Shown here: positions 11,353-23,351 of the stretch, one piece after another | How the letters are laid out: the number at the start of each line of letters is the position of its first letter | How positions within the stretch are numbered: position 1 is the stretch's first letter | NCBI RefSeq assembly: GCF_042477335.2 | Contig: NC_091255.1 | Span: 26,452,501 to 26,516,500 of the forward strand | DNA from: Ovis canadensis | Taxonomy: Eukaryota > Chordata > Mammalia > Artiodactyla > Bovidae | Direction: 5' to 3' | DNA: 64,000 nt | Translations under genes and position numbers: made by a program | The notes under the pieces: generated by a model | What the model was told of the DNA's origin: nothing | Seen by the model: the letters and a program-made list of their open reading frames with translations, nothing else | Databases searched by the model: none

Positions 11353-12394
11353 AACAACATACAGCACAAGAATTAATTTACTCATATGTATATGTATATA
11401 TATATTTATATATATTCTTTTCCAGATTCCTTATACATTATTATAAAATATTGAGCATGGTTCCTTGTACTATGCGGTAGATCCCTGTTGGAAGTGTTTT
11501 CCTTTCTGAAGGAAAGAAATAATGGGCAGGCATGTGTAACAGCTGAAACTCAAGCAGTCCTACAGAAGAATCTGATGGATTCACCTATTTATTTGTCTGT
11601 TCAATATCTGTCTTCACCAGCAGCTAGTACAGAGCTGAGAGGGACTCCCAACTGCCATACTGCCAAGGTGTTTGCTCATTGACTCATGACATATTTCCAG
11701 GCTGCATCCTGTGTGGCGGGTACTGTTGTGTAGGTACGGAGGACACAGTTATAAAGAAAGCAAACGGCTCTGCCTTCGGGCAACTTACCTTCAAGTGGGG
11801 AGACAGAAAATGCTATGAAGGGAAACAACCAGAGTAAGGGGATAGAGGGATATGGAAGTTTCTATTTTGATAGAGAGGTCAAGGAGGTCCTCTCTGAGGA
11901 GGTGGCTTTGTAGCAAAGATCTGAAAAGGAAGAGGTTAAGCCAGCTAGGCGCCCATCTGAAAGAAGAGGGTCCCAGCAAAAGGGGACAGCGAGTGCAAAG
12001 GCCCTGGGGTGGGGACATGCTTGGGGTTGCCCTGCTCACACTCTTCCTGTCCCACTCCGTCTCCCTCTTTTCTACTCCATCCTCCTGCCCAGCCCTCACT
12101 GGTCTAGCAAACTCCTGCCCCCACCCCCAGATGCAAATCTTACTTCCTGCAGCATCCTTTCTCTCCCTCATCTGTTTTCCCACAATGTTCGTACTTTCAT
12201 TTCAATAATCATCACATCACCTTGTACATTAATTTTTTAAACTCTCTTTCATCCCAGTTGGAAGTGATCTCATTTAAGAGCAGCTTGTCATATTCATCTT
12301 TGAACCTGTGGTGCCCAGCAGTGCTGAGCCTGAAAAATATTGGTTGATCATTTGTGTGAAATGTGCAAGACAGGCGCATCCACACAGACAGGAA

Positions 12395-12605
12395 GCAGAC
12401 TTGTGGTTGCCTGGGGTTTGGGGAAGGGAGGACAAAGAGGGACTGCTAAATAGTGTCGACAAGGTTTTTTTTAGGGTGTTAGAAATGTTCGGGAACTAGA
12501 TCGTGGTGATGACTGCACAACATTGTGAATGCCACTAAATTGTAGACTTCAAAATGGTTAAAATGGTGAATTTTATGTGTACCTTTGTACGATAAAAAAT
12601 ATTGG
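12395..12605 (+). mobile_element. L1-type 3' UTR remnant
   Basis: TTGTGGTTGCCTGGGGTTTG ... GTTAAAATGGTGAATTTTAT, the standard old mammalian L1 3' UTR pattern; intergenic. Confidence 0.6.
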
Positions 12606-13518
12606 TTGAATGACTTGAATTGAGTAGAGCTGAGAGCCACGTTACAAAGGTAGTTGGCTTATGGGAGTTTGCATTATGAATAAAATACAACCATCCAGGG
12701 ATCTGGAGAGTTGAAGAATCCAGTTATGAAATCTGAAGAGCCTGAATAAACACAAGATAGTTAAGTGTTGACATTTTACATCATTACCTGGAGCCCTGAG
12801 TGAGAAGTTATTGCTACAGTTGAAGGGATTTGGGTGACGTTTTGATTTGAACACTGGGGTACTTCCCTATTGAACTAGAGTTTTTAAATTGAGTTCAAAA
12901 TCTAAGACTTTCATTTCTTTTAGTTTCACCTAAATCAGTTCCATAAATAATTATCTTATAAAGCATCTGGGTATTTCCCCTTGAGATCATTTCTTAGACA
13001 ACCACATCTCATCTCAACCTATATAACCAATTGTCCAATTAATAATCTCACTCACTGTATAACATTTTCTAATCTACCAATCACCCATATAATTTCATTT
13101 TGACAACTGCCTTGTAGGTAGAGGTATTTTGAGCTTTATTTTGCAGGAGAGAAGACTATTCGTATAGAAATAAACTGATATATACATATATAATACAGTT
13201 CAAGTATTGTGATTCTGGGTCTCAAAGTGTGAATGCTGTTTTTCAGTTTGAAAGAATTTAAAATATGTGCTGGATAATGTAACAGATATAATTACAGTTC
13301 GAATCCCTCATGCACTCTAGGAGGATCTGAAGAGGCATGGAGAGGTGATGTCACTTGCCCTAGTTCACAATGCTGGTTTGCCCGGTTAAAACCAGGTTAA
13401 AACACAGGACTGAATGATCTCAAAGTTTAAGCATAACCACTGAGCTCCTCTGTCTCCAGGAGAGCTATTGAGCCACAGGAATGCCTTTCTGTTTTGTTTT
13501 GTTTGGGATCGATATGTA

Positions 13519-13762
13519 CACACCGCCTTACTTATTTCTGGCTTCGCTCGGTCTTCAGTGCTTTGTGTGGCTTTCTCTAGTTGCGGCCAGTGGGGGTTGC
13601 AGGGCACAGGCTTCTCTCGTTGTGAAGCACAGGCTCTAGGCTCACGGGCTTCAGTAGTTGTGGCACATGAGCTTACTTGCTCCAGGGCACGTGGGATTTT
13701 TCTGGACCAGAAATCAAGCACGCTCCCTGCATTGGCACCACTGCACCACCAGGAACGTCCCA
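13519..13762 (-). mobile_element. CHR-type tRNA-Glu SINE
   Basis: Antisense long form; AGGAATGCCTTT at 13477-13488 and 13763-13774 marks the insertion. Confidence 0.9.
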
Positions 13763-13835
13763 AGGAATGCCTTTTTGATATATCCTAGTTGGTAGCTTCC
13801 AGATCATCTTGGAAAGAGGAGCAAATAAGGAGACA

Positions 13836-13945
13836 TGGGACCTCCCTGGTGGTCCAGTGGTTAAGACTTTGCTTTCCAGTGCAGGGGGTGCAGTTTGATC
13901 CCTGGTCAGGGAGCTAGGATTCCACATGCCTCTGGGCAAGGAACC
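13836..13945 (+). mobile_element. CHR-type tRNA-Glu SINE
   Basis: Sense short form GACCTCCCTGGTGGTCCAGT to CCACATGCCTCTGGGC; A/G-rich tail follows. Confidence 0.87.
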
Positions 13946-14374
13946 AAAACAGAAAACAGAAGCAATATTGTAACAAATTCACTGAAGACTTTAAACAAAA
14001 GCAAGCAAGCAAGCAAACAAAAAATGCATGGACTGTCTCCTGAGTGGGAATCTTAATCAGAAAGTGGTCAGTTCCAAGTATCAGAATACTGATGGGAAAG
14101 TGCCTTAAACAAGGTCAGTTATTCCCTCACTGAACCAAAAGTAGGCGGTTTCAGGGTTGGTCCTGCAGCTGCACAATGTCCTCAAGGCCTGTTCTAGTCT
14201 TTGTCAGTGCTGCCTGTCTATGGAGAGATGGTTGTTTCTCTGCCACCACCCCCTGACATCACAGTCACAAGAAGAAAGAGGAGGTGGCCACTTCCACTCC
14301 CATACATCACTCCCACTCTTTATCAGGCTACAAAAATCATTTCCTGTTAGTCCCCCCAACAGAACTACACCCAC

Positions 14375-14496
14375 TCTTATTTATTTATTTATTTTTTAGC
14401 AGCACAGGGCCTGTGGAATCTTAGTTCCATGACCAGGGAAGCCCCCTGTAGTGGAAGCACAAAGTCTTAACCACTGGACCACCAGGAAAGTCCACC
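14375..14496 (-). mobile_element. CHR-type tRNA-Glu SINE
   Basis: Antisense with a (TTTA)n tail at 14378-14396, ending CCACCAGGAAAGTCC. Confidence 0.87.
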
Positions 14497-14520
14497 ACAC
14501 CCACCCTTATCTTAATCCTT

Positions 14521-14685
14521 GTCATTGTTGTTCATTCCCTCAGTCCTGTCTGACTCTTTGCAACCCCATGGACTGCAACACTCCAGGCTTCCCTGTCCTT
14601 CACCATCTCCCTTAGCTTGCTCAAATGCATATCCATTGAGTCGGCGATGCCATCCAACCATCTTGTCCGCTGTCATTCCCTTCTT
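14521..14685 (-). mobile_element. BovB LINE, short 3' fragment
   Basis: The reverse complement of the BovB tail, from GACTCTTTGCAACCCCATGG to the GATGGTTGGATGGC region; abuts a CHR SINE. Confidence 0.8.
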
Positions 14686-15614
14686 AAATCCTTAGTAAAG
14701 GGAAGTGGGATTCCCATAAGGAGTTCACCTTCTGGAACATTGCCACCTACCCACAACCAGGACTGTATCAAGAATGTGGAGAAGCAGCTCACCTGGAGGT
14801 GAGCAGAGAGAAAGACCAGGAAGAGCAGGGTGAGGCCCCTCCATAGGGCAAGAGTTGGAGGTTTGGCCAGCACTGGGGTCAGGACAGGGAGGATGTATGT
14901 GAAACATAGTGACAGGGTCAGGCTAACAGAAAGCAGAGAAATCAGGAGGGGGAGGGGTTATTGCAGGAGCCCAGTGGAGACAGGAGGTTCTGATTTGAGT
15001 GGCCACGGCAATGGGGAGGCTAAAAAAGACATTTTGCAGGTAAGGTCGATAGAATTTCATATGTTTTAAACTGCAAGATACCACACAGTAGTGAGCTGTG
15101 AAATTAATATCAATTTAGTGGTTCCAATTAACCGAGATTTAGAAAAAAATCTTTTCCCACCTCAAAATTCTCTGTGTCCTTTGTCCCCTCTTTCACTTGA
15201 CTTTGTCCTGTCTCCCTTTGAATCTCTCCAAACATCGCTTCTCCATCTTTTGGGGAATCCAAATACTCTACCCACCCCCCAACGCTGGTGCTCCCAGCTT
15301 CTCTCCTGGACACCCCGCGCCTTCTTAAACCCACCCCTCTCCTTGGCTCAGCCCAGACATTCTCATGGGATAAAGTGTCTTTTTTTTTTTTTATGGCATA
15401 GCACAGTCCTCTCCTTTACATATCTAACCATCTACTGGACATCTCCACCCAGTGTCCTGTGGGTTAAAAACAGACCAGTATTACAAACAAATAAACACAC
15501 ATCAGTGTTTTTTAAAAGCTGAAACACACACACACACAAATTGAAATAGAAAATGTCAAAGTTCATCCTACGTAAGAACACGAATATTTTTCCTGTTTTT
15601 TTAATCAATATTTT

Positions 15615-15735
15615 ATTTTATTTTTGACCACACCACAAAGTATATGGGATCTTCATTCCCTGATCAGGGATTGAACCTGTGCTTTCTGCATTGGAAGTGC
15701 AGAGTCTTGACCGCTGGATCACAAGGGAAGTCCCT
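15615..15735 (-). mobile_element. CHR-type tRNA-Glu SINE
   Basis: Antisense (GGGATTGAACCTGTGC... CACAAGGGAAGTCCC), abutting an L1 fragment. Confidence 0.85.
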
Positions 15736-15995
15736 TTCTCTCTCTTTTTATTGAAGTATAGTTGATGTACAGTATTGTGTTAGCTTCAGGTATACAGCAA
15801 AGTGATTCAGCTATATATATATAAAAAACATGTGCATAAATATGTAATAATATATAATACTGTTCTTAATGTTCATATATATAAAGTTCATTTTCAGATT
15901 CTTTTCCATTATAGGTTGTTATAAAATATTGAGTATAGTTCCCTGTGCTATACAATAGGTCCTTCTTGGTACAAGTATTTTTAAATAAAGCTTTT
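15736..15995 (-). mobile_element. L1 fragment
   Basis: TATTGAAGTATAGTTGATG ... CCTGTGCTATACAATAGGTC, a common artiodactyl L1 3' segment in antisense. Confidence 0.65.
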
Positions 15996-16334
15996 GTTTC
16001 ACATGTACATCAACATCTCCTGAGTCATGGTCAAAAAAAGTTTTGAAAATATAGAAACTGGGTAAAATGGGCTAGAAATAGGAGTGAGAGGAGCCAGGGT
16101 CATCTGCATCTAAGCAACAAAAACAGGGAAGTGAGAAGCTGGTTTTTGGGGAAGATGATGTCTTTCATTTTGAACCCACTGATTCTGATTTACAGTAAGT
16201 CATACCTAGTGGTTGCCTCTTACTACTTCCAGACTGGTCAACATAATTCTGAATGAATGCTCTGAGAAATGATGGCATTTCCCCTCAAGGTTATTCATAA
16301 TTAGCTCCAAGGAAGAGGTAGTGCTTTAATAGAG

Positions 16335-16510
16335 GATGTAACATTCATTGAACACTTATTCTATGCCAGACTCTCTGCATCCCGTTTCTAAGGAGAAATC
16401 CTTGTAGCAGGATTTCTTGGCAGTATGAGGTGGGTACCATGATCTCCATTTCACAAATGAGGAAGCTGAGGTTCAGAGAGGATGAGAAACTGTCTATAAA
16501 GCTGCACAGG
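16335..16510 (+). repeat. MIR SINE
   Basis: TGAACACTTATTCTATGCCA ... CCATTTCACAAATGAGGAAG with GAGGTTCAGAGAGG. Confidence 0.75.
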
Positions 16511-16564
16511 TAAAAAGTCATTTGTTGCATCTTACCAGGGAACCACATCATTTCAGAAAGCATC

Positions 16565-16960
16565 AATCGCCAGGGTTCCTAGGGCTGCTAAACAAATCAC
16601 CACAAACTGGGTGGCTTAAAGCAACAGAAATGCACTTGAAGCATTTAATTCTGGAGGCCAGAAGCCTGAAATCAAGATGCAAGCAGAGTGGATTCGTTCT
16701 GTTTGTGAATCTGTACCATGCCTGGTGATCCTTGGCCTTGGCTTGTTGACATGTCATCCTAAACTCCACCCCCATTTTCACAGGCATTCACAGGGTCATC
16801 TTCTTATAAGGACAGCAGCCATATTGGATGAGCTGACCCCATGTACTGTAGTGTGACCTCATTTTAATCTTCACTGATTGTGTTTGCAATGACTATCTTT
16901 CCAAATAAGGTCACGATCTAATGTACTGAGAGTAAGACTTTAATGTCTCTTTTTGAGAGA
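16565..16960. repeat. Old dispersed mammalian repeat, family uncertain
   Basis: GTTCCTAGGGCTGCTAAACA then AAACTGGGTGGCTTAAAGCA and AATTCTGGAGGCCAGAAG recur widely in mammalian genomes; the family is not assigned here. Confidence 0.5.
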
Positions 16961-16998
16961 TACATTTCAGCTCATTAACATTTCATTAAGTGGAATTA

Positions 16999-17197
16999 GG
17001 GCTTCCCTGGTAGCTCAGCTGGTAGAGAATCTCCGCCTGCAATGTGGGAGACCTGGGTTCGATCCCTGGGTTGGGAAGATCCCCTGGAGAAGAAACAGCT
17101 ACCCACTTGGGTATTCTGGCCTGAATAATTCCATGGACTGTATAGCCCATGGGGTTACAAGGAGTTAGACAGGATTGAGTGACTTTCACTTTCACTT
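16999..17197 (+). mobile_element. Bov-tA SINE with target-site duplication
   Basis: Sense copy with visible tRNA-type A box (TAGCTCAGCTGG) and B box (GGTTCGATCC); flanked by AAGTGGAAT on both sides. Confidence 0.92.
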
Positions 17198-17492
17198 AAG
17201 TGGAATAAGCCTCAGAGTAAAAAGGAAATTATTTCCCATTGATTTGGAGAATTTTGCACAAAAAGCTGGCTTTATTTTCTGTTGGATTCATAAGTGCCCC
17301 AGAAATTGGCAAGAATATTAGAATTCTCATGAGAACCTACAACTGGCTACATCTCCACCACCTCTTGGACAGTATCTACACAGACACTGCTGCCTCATAA
17401 AAACACAAACCCACCACTTTTCCCTCCCAAAGTCACCATGCTCCTGATTTCCCTGTTCATCACAAATTAAAGTCTCTCCATCTTTCATGAAA

Positions 17493-17705
17493 TGGGCTTC
17501 CTAGGTGGCTCTAGTGGTAAAGAATCTGCCTGCCAAGGCAGGAGATGCAAGAGGTGTGGGGATGATCCCTGGGTGGGGAAGATCGCCTGGAAGAGGGCAT
17601 GGCAACCCACTCCAGTCTTCTTTCCTGGAAAATCCCATCGACAGAGGAGCCTGGTGGGTTGCAAACAGTCCATGAGGTTGCAAAGAGTCAGATACAACTG
17701 ATATG
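17493..17705 (+). mobile_element. Bov-tA SINE
   Basis: Sense copy GGGCTTCCTAGGTGGCTCTA to AGTCAGATACAACTGA, then a short ATGATATG-type simple repeat. Confidence 0.88.
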
Positions 17706-18599
17706 ATATGATGATGGTATGATATACATATCTTTTGTGAAAGGGCCCAGAGTCAGCAACAGAGGCATCAGTGGTTTCGTGGATAAGGGTCTGAAGCAAA
17801 AGGGTTCTGGAGAGGCACTGCACGGTGGCAGGCAGGACAAGGCAACCTGTCTTCACTGGGTGTGGGGGAAATGACCCCAGGTTGCCCGGAAACCAGGGAA
17901 GGAGGATGCCCCTCACCACCCCTTTAATAAATTATCCTAGTAGAGATGTTTTGAGCTATAGATTAGGAAAATCACTAGCTGGGACTGGGGGCAAGTACAT
18001 AGGCATTTATTCGTTAGGTTCTATGACTAGGAGGGATGATGTGAGGGTGGTGTAGGTGAAGCGGGGACTGTTCTAGCAGTGAGTGTACAAAGAGCAAGGA
18101 ACAGCCATCCAGCATTACCAGATCACACAACTGCCCGGGTTCAGTTCCTGACGGTTGCCTATGCCTTGAGGATACACTAGCTTCCAGGTACACTTTGTTA
18201 CCTCTAATCCAGCCTCACACTTCAACGTATGGTCAGTTTTTCAGAAACACACCTCAAGTCTGACTCTACAAAGTCGAGGTGGTTTCCAGACAGGACCAAC
18301 CATTTTTGGCGCCAGCCTGATCTGCATCCATCCCTTCCACAGGGGATACTTTTGAGGCCCAGCGCTAAAGCCACTTCCTCCTCAGGCTCCCTTCCTGGAG
18401 CTTGTCTTCAGCTTGCTGGGCTCCTGAAACACCACCTCGCAGCTGTCCCAGTTAGTCCATTCTACCTGGGGTATTGGTTACGTATGTTCCTGCCTACGTT
18501 CCCCCGCCAGACTCTCCTCCTTGCGCCCCAGACAGGAGTTCACCAATCTAGATGCCTGGATCCAAGCCCAGGGAGGCTCCCCAAAGGAAGGATCTTGCC

Positions 18600-18937
18600 A
18601 ACTACAAGCTAAAACCCGCCCAGACGTTCTCTTCCCAGAGATTCGGCTCTGCAGCTTTCAGGGGCCACAGTGGGCGAGGCCGTTTTCCGGATGGAGAGGA
18701 ACGAACCTACGGCGCAGCTGGGAGCTCCGGATCCCAGCACTACTACGCCGACGGAGTCTGCGTCGAGGCTCTACGAAGCGACTGCCCACAGCCCAGCTGG
18801 AAGCCCCTAGTGGCGGGCCGGAACGGCGCTTCCGCCGGAACTTTTGAGAAGCCGGGCGCTTTTGGGAGAAGCACGCAGAAACCGGAAGTCCGTGGGGGAC
18901 TACTGGCCCGTGGGAACCTAGTGCTTTAGCGTGGAGG
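18600..18937 (+). promoter_or_regulatory. TEFM: TEFM promoter / 5' UTR, CpG-rich, ETS-type sites
   Basis: A GC- and CpG-rich block ends at the start codon and has no TATA box. A consensus ETS/GABP site, CCGGAAGT, lies at 18882-18889, and further CCGGAA motifs occur around 18818-18840. GABP (NRF-2) sites are common in promoters of nuclear genes for mitochondrial proteins, so they fit TEFM; that link is inference. Confidence 0.65.
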
Positions 18938-18968
18938 ATGAACGTCCCTAGTCTCCTCTTGGCGGGAG
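18938..18968 (+). CDS. TEFM: TEFM coding exon 1
   Basis: Only 31 coding bases (MNVPSLLLAG plus one base) before donor GTAGGG. The start has A at -3. It carries the first part of the mitochondrial targeting sequence. Confidence 0.92.
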
Positions 18969-21900
18969 GTAGGGTGCCTGAAATACTGGATGAATCTGCC
19001 GTATGCTTTTAGTGCCTGGCGTATTTACCCTCTCAGGTCCCGTGTCCAGGTCTCCCTCTTGGAGACCCTGCCGGGGAGACTGGGCGGTTCTGGTCGCCTC
19101 TGAGCTATTGGGATTCCTTTCCCTGGGTTAAGGGTCCACGAGCGACTCCTCGGACTGAGCTGAGGGCAGAGGGCAGAAGGTTCAGTGTCTGACAGCTGCT
19201 TGCTTACTTCTGGATGCGTTATTGTCCTGTGGCCGCAATGTAAAACTTTCCCCTGGTTTTACAGAGTTGCTCTTTGTATGGGTTTTCTTCTTTGTAGACT
19301 TATGGTAGAAATCGTGAAAAGAGTACAAAAGAAAATAAAAACCGCTCTTAAATTTACCACTCAGCTAAAACATTTCTTGTAAACGGGTAAAATTTAGTTT
19401 TGTTTTATCCTCTCTGTGCAGCTTTCGGGATCTTAGTTCCCCGCCTGGCGATTGAATCCCCCGCTCTGGCAGTGACAGCGCCAACCACTCCAGCGTCAGG
19501 GAATTCTCTAAAATGTAGTTTTATTTGGTTCCACTGGATGAGAAAGAAACTAGTGAAGATAAATATTGTTTAAAATATCAGTTAATTGCAAAAATATTTC
19601 TCTAAGGTTAAAATTTTTAAAAACGTTAAAAAGTTGGAAATAATCGTTTTAATACATGCTTCTTGTTGGACGTAAGATTTATATGTAGTAAAATTTAAGT
19701 TTGTTACCCACAAAAATCAGACTATATCTCTTATGGATAGTTCTTAAATGATGGGAAAGTCCGTATCACTTTGCAATCGCCCTCGTTAGGCCACAACACT
19801 AAGAGGAACTAACGTCTAACTTAAATTTTGCTAAAATTTTCTTTTAGGGAGATGGAGATGTTTTCCACTTCCATTAGGGTCCTCCTTATTCCAGACCCTA
19901 CATAATTCCTGCTGTCGGAAAGAATCCACTGCACCAGAGAAAATCATTCCCCATGTTGATTTTTCTGATGAGACTGCAAAGGAGTCTGGAAAGACATTTG
20001 ACAAGCTCTTTTCTTCAGAACAGCAGGCTTCCATCTTGCATGTGTTGAATACAGCATCTAATAAAGAACTTGAAGCTTTCAAATTGCTTCGTGGAAAAAA
20101 GTCCCTCAATATTGTAGAACACAGAAAAAAGTTTGGACCATTTCAGAATTTGGAGAGTTTAATGAATGTGCCCTTGTTCCACTATAAAATCACCATTCAA
20201 GTTTGTAACTCCATTCTTAATCCAGAGACTGGAGGGAAAAAAAAGAAGCTACAGGAAAGTCGGATCTTGAGAAAGCTCATCAAACCAGAAATAGGAAGAG
20301 AGAGAGTTAAGGTACACTCTTAATGTCTCTTTTACTGTCTAAATATTTGACACCCTACAAAGTACTATTCTGGGCACCAAGACAAGATTCTTCTGGCAAT
20401 TATAGTTTAGTCCTGTGGACCCAGGGATACACACATAATCTATTTATAGTTATTCTCAAAGACATGAGATGTACAGGTAGTAAATTGGCAATTTAGTGGA
20501 GAGAACTGTGTGTTGGGGAATGTTTACTAGAACTCAGCCTGGATCCTGGAGAGAGAGCTAGGCTAGTAGAAGAGGAAGGCATTTTAGGAAGGATAATTGA
20601 TGTAGAGAGGTAGGTCTGTGCAGGACTTACGTAGAAGGAATGTTGAGTTACCTGTTTTTGTTTCTTCCTTTATTCCACATATCAGTTATACTCCTATTGC
20701 TTTTAATCTGTTTGTGCTTCTCACTGTGACTAAGATTCTTTGCGGTGTAACAGGTACCTGATGCAGATCTTTCTCCCTAGTCTAGCCATCGCCCATCCAC
20801 TTATACACAGCTGTCCGTGTTCCTTATGAAATGTAAATGTTACACCTGAATGTTGTATGCTTTGGTGGCTCCCAGTAGCTCTCAGGATAAAGGAAGTTAC
20901 TTTCTGCAGAAATCTGCCCACCCCTCTGCCCTTTCGCCACTTGCATTCTTTATGCCACTGTCTTGAGAGGTGTCAGCCTATATCTGCAGACATCTGGGTG
21001 AAATAACTTCCCATTTACCGTTTTACTATCTCCTAGTCCTCCAGTAAGTCTTCCTGACCATTTCTCCTCTCTACAGTGTAACTTGTATGGTGGTGTTTCT
21101 TATAATGTAGGGTCATGTCCCTTGTTTCCCAGTATCTAGCACATTCCCCAGCAACATCCGAATATCTGAACACCTGCTTTGAGCTAGGTGCTGAGAACAA
21201 GTAAAAGTTCTGCCTATAAACTGACTACTGCTGGTTACTTTTTAATAATAACTACTTTAATAATTCTTAGTTCATAAACTGTACATATTATTTCTATCAC
21301 ATAAACTAATTTGGATTTCTGAGTTTGTATCTTAAATCTTGTGTCTGTTAAAATGTTCACACTTATAATTAAACCAGGCTTTTTTGTTTCAGGCAGTTAA
21401 TAGTATAGTATCCATTGTTTCTGGTACTCGAAGACTTGCCTGGGCTCACCTCGATCGTAAATTGGCAGTGCTGGACTGGCAGCAAACCGAATATTGCCAA
21501 TTGATGAAAGGATCATACCTATCATCTGTCTATTTAGAAGAGGTAAGGCAGTTGCACCTCCAAATCCTGACCTGCTGGAGCTCCTCATCTTTTAGTCCTA
21601 AAAGGGATGAAATAGTTAAGGATGGATTTTCTTAGGGTACTTACTATTCACCTGTTCCTATTGTGTTTTCCATCGCTTATGTTTTTTTAATTAAAATGCT
21701 GTGCTGGGTCTTCAATGCCGCATGCAGTCTTTCTCTAGATGCGGTGGGTGGGCCTCTCATTGCAGTGGCTTCTGTTGCGGAGCTCAGGGTCCAGGTGCTC
21801 GAGTTTCCATAGTTGTGGCCCACAGGCTTAGTTGCTCCACGGCATGTGGGACCTACCAGGACCAGGGATCAAACCCATGTCCCTTGCACGGGCAGGCGGA

Positions 21901-23176
21901 TTCTTAACCACTGGACCCCTAGGGGAGTCCCCACTTATGATCTTTTTAAAAACTGAATAATTTATTTCAAGAAATGCCTTATGAATCAAAGGTCGATCCT
22001 GAGAAAATCAGTGGTAAAGTATACTGTTCTCAATGTTAAGAAACTTCTGCCCCATATTTATAAAGCTTGTTCTTCATACACTTTTATTGTCTCATCTGAG
22101 TCTTCAGAATCTGGTGAGATGGGCAGTAATGATCATCCTGATTGTATCTGTAAAAACTGTTTCAATCAGTCATCTGATGTGATTAGTCAGTGGCAGAGGT
22201 GATTGAGTCTAGGCTAATCATTCCAAGCCTATATGCTACCCTATAATTTTTTAAAAGGTAAATAAGATAATTTTGTCCAGATTTAAAGGCAATCTAGATC
22301 TTAGGGATTATGAAGCCCATTGCACAGATGAAGAAAGTAGTAATTAGGATGATTAACTGGCTTGTTTTAGCTCAGCTTGTTCCTGCTAGAACCATGATCA
22401 GAAGAACTTAGCTATCCTTACTCCTCCATAAGTCTTTTTCAGTTACTTCAAAATTGTCAGCGGCAATATAATGGAAGTTATATATTTAACAAACAGAAGT
22501 GGGACAGAGATGGAGGCCTAAACAATAAAACTAAGTGAATTCTTTCTTAACTTTTGGCTGCACTGGGTCTCCATTGCTGCATATGGGCTTCCTTTAGTTC
22601 CCGCGAGCAGCGGCTGCTCTCTAGTTGGCATGCTCAGGCTTCTCATTAAGGCGGCTTCCCTTGTTGCAGAGCGTGGGCTCTGGAATGCACAGGCCTAGTT
22701 GCTCTGTTCACTCATTTTACCTTTTTCTCCTCCCAAAGATTTCTTCAATCATTTCAAAGATGCCTAAAGCTGACCTCTATGTTCTGGAAAAAACAGGACC
22801 TTCATTCCAGAACCCGTCTCTGTTTCCTGTGCTGCTCCATTTTCACATGACAGAAGCCATGCTGTACGCCTTACTGAACGTGACCTTTGCCCAGGATGGT
22901 CATCACCAGGTGCTGAGCATGAATCGCAGTGCAGTGGGGAAGCATTTTGAGCTGATGATTGGGGACATACGGACTAGTGGGAAAGAGGTGGTGAAGCAGC
23001 TCCTCTCAGAGTCTGTACTGAAAGATGAGCCTCGGGTATTCTTCCCCCCAGAGAAGATAGTCCGCTACAGACAGATGTTTTCATCTACTGAACACAACAG
23101 AGTGGAGGAGTTATATGATTCATTATTACAAGCTATTGCCTTCTATGAACTGGCTGTTTTTAATACTGAATCTTAA
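18938..23176 (+). CDS. TEFM: TEFM, mitochondrial transcription elongation factor (complete)
   Basis: Four coding exons: 18938-18968, 19848-20311, 21393-21542 and 22739-23176 (31, 464, 150 and 438 nt), all with GT/AG introns in agreeing phase, giving 360 aa, the length of the human protein. Residues 1 to about 35 are basic, hydrophobic and free of acidic residues until the end, as expected of a mitochondrial targeting sequence, which is split by intron 1. Helix-hairpin-helix repeats follow (around KLFSSEQQASILHVLNTAS and the FGPFQNLESLMNVP segment). The C-terminal half is the RNase H-like/resolvase-like fold that is catalytically inactive in this family. TEFM binds the mitochondrial RNA polymerase POLRMT and raises its processivity, allowing transcription past the replication-primer termination site; that is established knowledge. 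Recognition is by clear similarity to human TEFM along the whole length. Confidence 0.97.
19395..19508 (-). mobile_element. CHR-type tRNA-Glu SINE, TEFM intron 1
   Basis: Antisense; flanked by AAAATTTAGTTTTGTTT and the similar AAAATGTAGTTTTATTT. Confidence 0.85.
19848..20311 (+). CDS. TEFM: TEFM coding exon 2
   Basis: The acceptor TTTTCTTTTAG precedes residues 11-165, ending RERVK with donor GTACAC. It encodes the rest of the targeting sequence and the helix-hairpin-helix region. Confidence 0.96.
21393..21542 (+). CDS. TEFM: TEFM coding exon 3
   Basis: Exactly 50 codons (AVNSIVSIVS through SSVYLEE), flanked by TTTCAG and GTAAGG. It is the first part of the RNase H-like domain. Confidence 0.96.
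21690..21932 (-). mobile_element. CHR-type tRNA-Glu SINE, TEFM intron 3
   Basis: Antisense long form ending at the TCTTAACCACTGGACCCCT head. Confidence 0.88.
22553..22704 (-). mobile_element. CHR-type SINE fragment next to TEFM exon 4
   Basis: Antisense, truncated (GGCTGCACTGGGTCTCCATT ... CCTAGTTGCTC). Its end lies about 35 bp before exon 4. Confidence 0.85.
22739..23176 (+). CDS. TEFM: TEFM coding exon 4 with stop
   Basis: The acceptor CTCCTCCCAAAG precedes ISSIISKMPKADLYVLEKTG and on to a TAA at 23174-23176; 145 residues. The frame stays open upstream into a SINE, but similarity to TEFM starts at the acceptor. Confidence 0.96.
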   Translation: MSSIISKMPKADLYVLEKTGPSFQNPSLFPVLLHFHMTEAMLYALLNVTFAQDGHHQVLSMNRSAVGKHFELMIGDIRTSGKEVVKQLLSESVLKDEPRVFFPPEKIVRYRQMFSSTEHNRVEELYDSLLQAIAFYELAVFNTES

Positions 23177-23351
23177 AATTCCGAGGTTAATATGTTACAT
23201 GCTGTTAATATTCTATGAATTTATATTTATTAGCTCCTAAGTTGTAAAAGCAACTGTTTTGAACATCCATGTTAACGGAGAAGAAAGCACAAGTTTGAAT
23301 GGATTTAGATGTTTAAAGTCAGAGTTTTGGCTCTTGAATGGTTTATACAAT

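Larger units (their letters stand above)
10900..11490 (-). mobile_element. L1 fragment split by the SINE pair
   Basis: 10900-10935 (AAAATTGAAGTATA) and 11353-11490 (ATTCTTTTCCAGATTCCTTA; TACTATGCGGTAGATCC) are parts of one L1-type sequence, comparable to 15740-15995. Confidence 0.65.
6843..18599. other. Intergenic region between ADAP2 and TEFM (divergent)
   Basis: About 11.8 kb with no supported gene. It holds Bov-tA/A2, CHR, BovB, L1 and MIR copies listed separately. 7320-8010, 9004-10050, 11490-12390, 12606-13470, 14690-15600 and 17706-18599 contain decayed or unclassified sequence, short (TA)n, (CA)n and poly-A/T runs, and no conserved reading frame. 11700-12010 resembles an old dispersed element (family uncertain). 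Confidence 0.7.
18969..22738 (+). other. TEFM: TEFM introns 1-3
   Basis: Intron 1 (18969-19847) has one CHR SINE. Intron 2 (20312-21392) has no recognised element. Intron 3 (21543-22738) has two antisense CHR copies, one close to the exon 4 acceptor. Confidence 0.85.

Noticed and set aside
18229..18929. Overlapping plus-strand frames of 108-127 aa before TEFM
   Set aside because: They lie in the GC-rich promoter and 5' UTR of TEFM, with no recognised domains, and end before the TEFM start in other frames.
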